NCBI GenBank assembly: GCA_011087745.1
Contig: JAALLB010000037.1
Coordinates: 1-10,278, forward strand
Length of the DNA stretch: 10,278 nucleotides
Origin: Hyphomicrobiales bacterium
GTDB taxonomy: Bacteria; Pseudomonadota; Alphaproteobacteria; Rhizobiales; Rhizobiaceae
Direction: 5' to 3'
In this document: in pieces, positions 6,706-10,278 of the stretch
How positions within the stretch are numbered: the stretch's first letter is position 1
Layout of the letters: each line of letters opens with the position of its first letter
Position numbers and translations under genes: made by a program
Notes under the pieces: model-generated
What the model was told of the DNA's origin: nothing
The model's input: only the letters and a program-made list of their open reading frames with translations
Databases searched by the model: none

Positions 6706-7529
6706 TCAGACTTGCAAAAAAACCTTCCGGCAACAACAATCAAGAATAACCCAAAGCCAATTTCAAGTTTTCTCTTGCTCAAGGCATGAGCAAGCTTAAC
6801 ACCAATAGGTGCCACCAATAGTGTAATTGGTATAATGATCAACACCATCAGAACGTTGACAAAACCAAGAGAAAACGGTGGCAAATGCTCCGCACCCCAC
6901 CCTGCCCAGATATATCCAATCATGCCCGGAATAGAAATAATCACACCAACGCCAGAAGAAGTAGCAACAGCCTGGTGAATTGGTCGCCCAAAAAGTGTCA
7001 TGAATGTATTGTTAAATACTCCGCCACCAATTCCCATAAAGGTAGAAAAGAATCCGATCATAGCGCCGGAAATATGCTTCCCAATCCCGGTTGGAATATC
7101 ACCAGCAAGTTTCCAGTCTTCTCTTCCGCACAACAGTTTTAGAGCGATCACAAAGCTACAAACAGCAAAAATGGTGCGTAGTACGCCGCTCGAAGCACCT
7201 GCTACCAATAAGGTTGCCAAAACCACACCTGCAGGAACAGCAATCATAAAAGACTTCAACAATTCCATATCGACAGCACCCTTGGCATTATGCCCCGTGA
7301 ATGAGCGCAATGAAGTTGGAACAATAATTGCCAAAGAAGTTCCTACTGATAAGTGCATTCGAATGGCTTCATCTACCTCTAAAACACCCAGCATTTGATA
7401 AAAAATAGGAACCAGTACAGCGCCGCCGCCAATTCCAAAAAGACCAGCAAGAACACCCGCAACTCCGCCAGCAACCAAAAGCGCACCTATAAAGGGTAAC
7501 AAATCAGATATTGGTGGGAGTACGTCCAA
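6706..7529 (-). CDS. TauE/SafE family permease, C-terminal frameshift
   Basis: This is an inner-membrane permease of the TauE/SafE (formerly DUF81) family, associated with export of sulfite, sulfoacetate or other organic anions; the substrate is unknown. It has about eight hydrophobic segments and the two family repeats, each with a glycine-rich motif: GLFGIGGGAVLVPIF near the N-terminus and FMGIGGGVFNNTF in the middle. As sequenced, the frame continues past FLIVVAGRFF into 65 or so unrelated residues that lie antisense to the DUF1289 gene and stop at 6504. One extra T in the seven-T run (complement of 6716-6722) gives RFFLQV and a TGA at 6706-6708, for 274 residues, the normal family length and a clean convergent end. 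The start is TTG at 7529, with AGGA eight bases upstream; no ATG is suitable. Confidence 0.85.
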
Positions 7530-7593
7530 GGGGTTTATCCTAAAATCTTGATGATGTGCTTATGGGAGCCCAGACGCGTAAGGTCAAGCCAAC

Positions 7594-7626
7594 AAAAAAC
7601 CTGCCACAGTTTCCTATAGCAGGTTT
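7594..7626 (-). terminator. Rho-independent terminator after the L,D-transpeptidase gene
   Basis: The arms AAACCTGC (7597-7604) and GCAGGTTT (7619-7626) are perfectly complementary with a 14-base loop. Read on the minus strand the stem is followed by an uninterrupted run of six T (complement of 7594-7599, partly within the stem), the expected order for a terminator of the gene ending at 7651. It lies 25 bases beyond that stop. Confidence 0.8.
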
Positions 7627-7650
7627 AAAATACTTATTATACGGAACGTA

Positions 7651-8223
7651 CTAAAGAACGACGACAGTAGCTCCGATTGGAACGCGTTCATAAAGGTCTG
7701 TAACGTGCTCGTTGATCATTCGGATACACCCATTAGAAGATGCTGTACCGATTGTCCACGGCGCTGTGGTCCCATGAATTCGGTAATATGTATCGCGATT
7801 ACCTTTATATAAATACAGTGCACGAGCACCCAAAGAATTATTTGGCCCACCAGGTACCCCGCCAGCATATTTTGCGTACTTTGCCGGTTCGCGTTTGATC
7901 ATATTTTGAGTTGGCGTCCAGCTAGGCCATTTAGCCTTACGCTTGATTTTAGCCGTGCCAGACCATGAAAGGGCAAGCTTTCCTACACCAACGCCATAAC
8001 GACGAGCCTTGGAACGACCTTCAATGAGATACAGAAAACGACTTCTGGCATCTACAACAATTGTGCCACGCTTATAACGACTTTTATATCGAACAGTTTG
8101 CGGCAGATATTTTGGATTTACTTTAAATTTCTTCTTTTTTGCTGCAAGCGCTTCGCTCAACGGCAGCCCACAAAAAGCAGAAAGTGCTGTCACTCCCGAC
8201 AGAAAACTACGTCTATTCAACAT
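7651..8223 (-). CDS. L,D-transpeptidase (YkuD domain)
   Basis: A secreted 190-residue L,D-transpeptidase that forms 3-3 cross-links in peptidoglycan or attaches proteins to it. The N-terminus has a Tat-like signal (NRRSFLSG, residues 3-10) followed by a hydrophobic core and a likely cleavage after ALA near residue 27. The YkuD domain starts around GTIVVDARSRFLYLIEG and ends with the active-site block HGTTAPWTIGTASSNGCIRM, giving H150 and the nucleophile C166. The region between is very basic (KFKVNPKYLPQ and repeated KR pairs). The ATG at 8223 has AGGTG a few bases upstream. The gene is followed by its own hairpin terminator and is divergent from the PRC-barrel gene. Confidence 0.92.
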   Translation of the reverse strand: MLNRRSFLSGVTALSAFCGLPLSEALAAKKKKFKVNPKYLPQTVRYKSRYKRGTIVVDARSRFLYLIEGRSKARRYGVGVGKLALSWSGTAKIKRKAKWPSWTPTQNMIKREPAKYAKYAGGVPGGPNNSLGARALYLYKGNRDTYYRIHGTTAPWTIGTASSNGCIRMINEHVTDLYERVPIGATVVVL

Positions 8224-8515
8224 GTGTCACCTACTCCATACACTTAGAAACATTGTCCCAATTTCACTAAGCCCCAATAAAATGGAACCTACAGCGCGCG
8301 ATGAATCATGGCAATATAAAGGCAGTCACGAACGCGTTATTACGTAGGGTAATAAAATTTATGGTTAATTTTTTGCCAAATTCAGCTTCAATTCACATTA
8401 AATCACCTATGTGCAATCTGACACATTCATTCATAGAAAGTGAATCTAAAGTCGAAACATGATCACAATTCACTCATTTACTAACTGGAGTGAAAACTAA
8501 AGAAAGGCATTCGTT
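8224..8515. promoter_or_regulatory. Divergent intergenic region of 292 bases
   Basis: This gap separates the divergent L,D-transpeptidase and PRC-barrel genes and should hold both promoters. It contains a perfect hairpin TTATTAC-GTAGG-GTAATAA (8337-8355), a TTAACCAT motif on the minus strand (8361-8368), and a longer dyad AGTGAAT (8439-8445) with ATTCACT (8468-8474). I see no convincing -35/-10 pair, no small reading frame with a ribosome site, and no RNA gene. Confidence 0.5.
8361..8368 (-). promoter_or_regulatory. TTAACCAT motif, possible CtrA site
   Basis: The minus strand reads TTAACCAT, the same 8-mer that lies upstream of the histidine kinase. It sits 138 bases from the L,D-transpeptidase start and 148 from the PRC-barrel start, so the target gene is not clear. 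Assignment to CtrA rests on the known short CtrA motif only. Confidence 0.28.
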
Positions 8516-8971
8516 ATGAAGAGTTTTAAAGCATTTGGAAGAAAAGCTGGTCTAGCAATCTTGCTAACAGCTGTGATTGCCTCACCAGCCGCCTTCGCCG
8601 CCGATGCAAGCGAAGCAGAGGCAAAACTTGAAGCCCTCGCCTATGCACCCGAAGGCAGTTTCAATGAAGAACGCTTTTCACAATTTGAATTTGAAAACGA
8701 TGAATATGCAGAACACGAACTCAACGACTCTTGGTTGGGTATGCCTGCTTATTCCAGTGATAACCAGCTGATTGGTTACATTGAGGACGCGTTTTTTGAT
8801 GAAGATGGTTACGTAACCGAAATTATAGTTGGTTTAAATGACCACCAGGGTATCGTTGAAATAAAAGGCGAATTTGCAGAACTAACAGATGAGAAAGTTC
8901 AATTTGAGCTTTCCAACAAACAAATCGCAGCGCTAGCAAGTGAAAGCAAATTGGCATCACTGGCTAAATAA
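8516..8971 (+). CDS. Secreted acidic PRC-barrel domain protein
   Basis: A 151-residue protein with a clear Sec signal peptide (basic start, hydrophobic AGLAILLTAVIASPAAFA, cleavage before AD near residue 29). The mature part is strongly acidic in its first half (repeated E and D around EFENDEYAEHEL). Residues from about 75 resemble a PRC-barrel: WLGMPAYSSDNQLIGYIEDA followed by EIIVGLNDHQGIVEIKGEF. PRC-barrels are small beta-barrels of RimM and photosynthetic reaction-centre H subunits; exported versions are common in alphaproteobacteria without a known role. The ATG at 8516 has AAAGG nine bases upstream. Its stop is one base from the convergent dusA stop, leaving no room for a terminator. 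Confidence 0.8.
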   Translation: MKSFKAFGRKAGLAILLTAVIASPAAFAADASEAEAKLEALAYAPEGSFNEERFSQFEFENDEYAEHELNDSWLGMPAYSSDNQLIGYIEDAFFDEDGYVTEIIVGLNDHQGIVEIKGEFAELTDEKVQFELSNKQIAALASESKLASLAK

Positions 8972-8972
8972 T

Positions 8973-9974
8973 TCAGGCAGCTTCCAATTTGTTCTCAACT
9001 GCAGCAAAAGCTTGCACAAGAATTTCTGGCCCCGCATTTTCCTGAGCTGTCCGCGTGCTCAATATTTGGCGGTAAACCTTTGCGCCAGGCCTTCCCTGAA
9101 ATAACCCAATCATATGACGTGTAATGTGATTTAGCTTCCCGCCCTTTACTAAATGTTCTTCAATATAACTACACATGGCCGCTAAAATCTCATCATAACC
9201 AGGCGCTTCGGCATCATCACCAAATAAGATTTGATCAGCTGACCGTAGAATAGAGGGATTGTGATATGCAGCCCGTCCCAACATCACACCATCACAATGC
9301 AGCAAATGATCTTTCGCTTGAATCAAACTCTCAATACCACCATTTATCCCAATGAAATGACTCGTATTTTCGACCTTCAGGGAATACACACGATCATAGT
9401 CCAGTGGCGGAATATCGCGGTTTTCTTTTGGGCTTAATCCTTCGAGCCAGGCCTTGCGAGCATGAACCCACAAGGCATCAGCACCACAATTCCAGACTTC
9501 ACTCGACAAATTATCAAGTGCAATTTGGGTATCTTGTTCATCAACACCAATACGGCACTTAACAGTAATTGGCATATCAGCTACTTCTTTCATCGCAGCA
9601 ACACATCGACCAACCAATTCGGGCTCACGCATCAAACATGCACCAAACGCTCCTGATTGTACGCGATCTGAAGGACAGCCAACATTAAGATTGATTTCAT
9701 CATAGCCAAATTCACCGGCGATTTTCACAGCCTGGGCCAATTTATCCGGATCACTCCCACCTAGCTGCAACGCAACTGGATGCTCTTCCTTGTTAAATTC
9801 AAGCAAATAATCCCGATTTCCATGGATAATCGCATCACAAACAACCATTTCAGTATAAAGCAATGCCCGTTTCGTCATTAACCGATGGAAAAATCGGCAA
9901 TGTCGATCTGTCCAATCCATCATCGGGGCAACTGCAAAAATTTTCTCTTTATTTTTCAGTAATTTATGATACAT
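8973..9974 (-). CDS. dusA: tRNA-dihydrouridine(20/20a) synthase DusA
   Basis: A 333-residue FMN-dependent enzyme that reduces uridines 20 and 20a in the D-loop of tRNA. Near the N-terminus is the flavin-binding AVAPMMDWTDRHCRFFHRL (14-32), then HPVALQLGGSDP, the catalytic block INLNVGCPSDRVQSGAFGAC with C100, the phosphate-binding GINGGI and the DusA-specific WVHARKAWLEGLSPKENRD, which separates it from DusB and DusC. Length and motifs are complete. The ATG at 9974 has no evident ribosome site. An integrase fragment starts 118 bases away in the opposite direction, matching the known habit of some tyrosine integrases to insert islands into the 5' end of dusA, so the first codons and promoter may derive from the island. 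Confidence 0.95.
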   Translation of the reverse strand: MYHKLLKNKEKIFAVAPMMDWTDRHCRFFHRLMTKRALLYTEMVVCDAIIHGNRDYLLEFNKEEHPVALQLGGSDPDKLAQAVKIAGEFGYDEINLNVGCPSDRVQSGAFGACLMREPELVGRCVAAMKEVADMPITVKCRIGVDEQDTQIALDNLSSEVWNCGADALWVHARKAWLEGLSPKENRDIPPLDYDRVYSLKVENTSHFIGINGGIESLIQAKDHLLHCDGVMLGRAAYHNPSILRSADQILFGDDAEAPGYDEILAAMCSYIEEHLVKGGKLNHITRHMIGLFQGRPGAKVYRQILSTRTAQENAGPEILVQAFAAVENKLEAA

Positions 9975-9981
9975 TTCAATA

Positions 9982-10048
9982 AGATCAAACGAAGAGCGGC
10001 ATGGCTGAAATTAGATCAAATTGTACGGTTTTGTACCTCTTTTGATCT
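9982..10048. repeat. Three copies of AGATCAAA
   Basis: AGATCAAA occurs directly at 9982-9989 and 10013-10020 and as its complement TTTGATCT at 10041-10048. The starts are 31 and 28 bases apart, close to three turns of the helix. The last two form a dyad around two TGTAC motifs. They lie between dusA and the integrase stub. They could be binding sites for a regulator, an excisionase or the integrase; nothing in the window decides which. Confidence 0.5.
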
Positions 10049-10087
10049 CTTAGTGTACAGAAATTGTACGATTTAGAAAAGGTGTAC
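10022..10087. repeat. Five TGTAC motifs upstream of the integrase
   Basis: TGTAC begins at 10022, 10032, 10054, 10065 and 10083, so the spacings are 10, 22, 11 and 18. Two copies extend to the palindrome TGTACA. Most spacings are near one or two helical turns. The cluster fills the integrase leader and fits either an autoregulated operator or the arm-type sites recognised by the N-terminal domain of tyrosine integrases. This is inference from spacing and position. Confidence 0.5.
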
Positions 10088-10092
10088 AGGTC

Positions 10093-10230
10093 ATGGCGAC
10101 CATAGTCAAAACGAAAGAAGGTAGCTGGCGCGTTCTGGTTCGCCGCAAGGGACAATATGCATCTCAAACATTTCGCCTGAAGGGTCTAGCCGAAGAGTGG
10201 GCAATCGAAACTGAGCACATGATAGGGTAA
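10093..10230 (+). pseudogene. Tyrosine integrase, N-terminal fragment
   Basis: This is the first 45 residues of a phage/island-type site-specific integrase, normally about 330-400 residues. The piece contains the short arm-binding domain: MATIVKTKEGSWRVLVRRKG then YASQTFRLKGLAEEWAIETE, a pattern typical of integrases found beside dusA in Proteobacteria. The reading stops at TAA 10228-10230, which is already inside the repeat beginning at 10226, so the stop is supplied by the inserted element. The core-binding and catalytic domains (R-H-R-Y) are absent. The ATG at 10093 follows AAAAGG ten bases upstream and AGG two bases upstream. The rest of the gene presumably lies beyond the element, outside the window. 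Confidence 0.8.
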
Positions 10231-10278
10231 TGCCAAGTTGAAATCAGGATTTATCTCTGATAAGGGTGGGCTATGAAT
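10226..10278 (+). repeat. Right copy of the 53-bp repeat, probable insertion-element end
   Basis: Reads GGTAATGCCAAGTTGAAATC onward and ends with GGGCTATGAAT at the last base of the window. It is inverted relative to the left copy and differs from it at three positions. Its ATGAAT corresponds to the ATG AAT that begins a possible reading frame at the left end. Conservation through that ATG suggests both copies are the same end of one element type rather than left and right terminal repeats of a single element. It truncates the integrase. The element family is not recognised. Confidence 0.7.

Noticed and set aside
1..10278. tRNA, rRNA, CRISPR array, toxin-antitoxin or defence system
   Set aside because: I read the intergenic gaps on both strands and saw no cloverleaf, no regularly spaced repeat array and no recognised defence or toxin domains.

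Overview
The window looks like chromosomal DNA of an alphaproteobacterium, probably a marine member of the Hyphomicrobiales (Rhizobiales). It is moderately AT-rich and densely packed with short intergenic gaps. The grounds are a CobT homologue whose retained segments closely match my recollection of the Brucella/Rhizobium type, a DUF1289 gene beside it, a PleC/DivJ/PdhS-style membrane histidine kinase, a Tat-like L,D-transpeptidase and a dusA gene next to an integrase. The taxonomic call is inference from remembered families; no search was possible.

Layout. Both ends carry the same 53-bp sequence in inverted orientation (17-69 and 10226-10278, 50 of 53 positions matching), and at each end it cuts a gene. 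On the left it truncates a penicillin-acylase-family gene (minus strand), which also has an in-frame stop just before the junction. On the right it truncates a tyrosine integrase (plus strand) after about 44 codons. The repeat is best read as one end of a multicopy insertion element; the window may be a whole contig bounded by two copies. Moving right from the acylase stub: a beta-hydroxyacid dehydrogenase (+), a strong hairpin terminator, a convergent Lrp/AsnC regulator (-), then a minus-strand set of a nuclease-like SNase gene (frameshifted), a glutathione S-transferase and a uracil-DNA-glycosylase-family protein. A divergent hybrid histidine-kinase-type sensor without receiver domain (+) follows, then a convergent CobT-like gene (-), a divergent DUF1289 gene (+), a convergent TauE/SafE permease (-, frameshifted at its extreme C-terminus), an L,D-transpeptidase (-), a secreted acidic PRC-barrel protein (+), and dusA (-) facing away from the integrase stub.

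Function. Most of this is housekeeping or stress-related: amino/hydroxy acid metabolism and its possible Lrp regulator, DNA and glutathione-linked maintenance, envelope cross-linking, sulfur/organic anion export and tRNA dihydrouridylation. No defence system, CRISPR array, tRNA or rRNA was seen. The points that deserve attention are the CobT homologue that has kept its scaffold but lost the family's catalytic and substrate-binding motifs, the dusA-integrase junction with a dense set of short repeats, the paired terminal repeats, and two frameshifts that are each repaired by one extra base in a T run (seen on the coding strand), which could be real mutations or sequencing errors.
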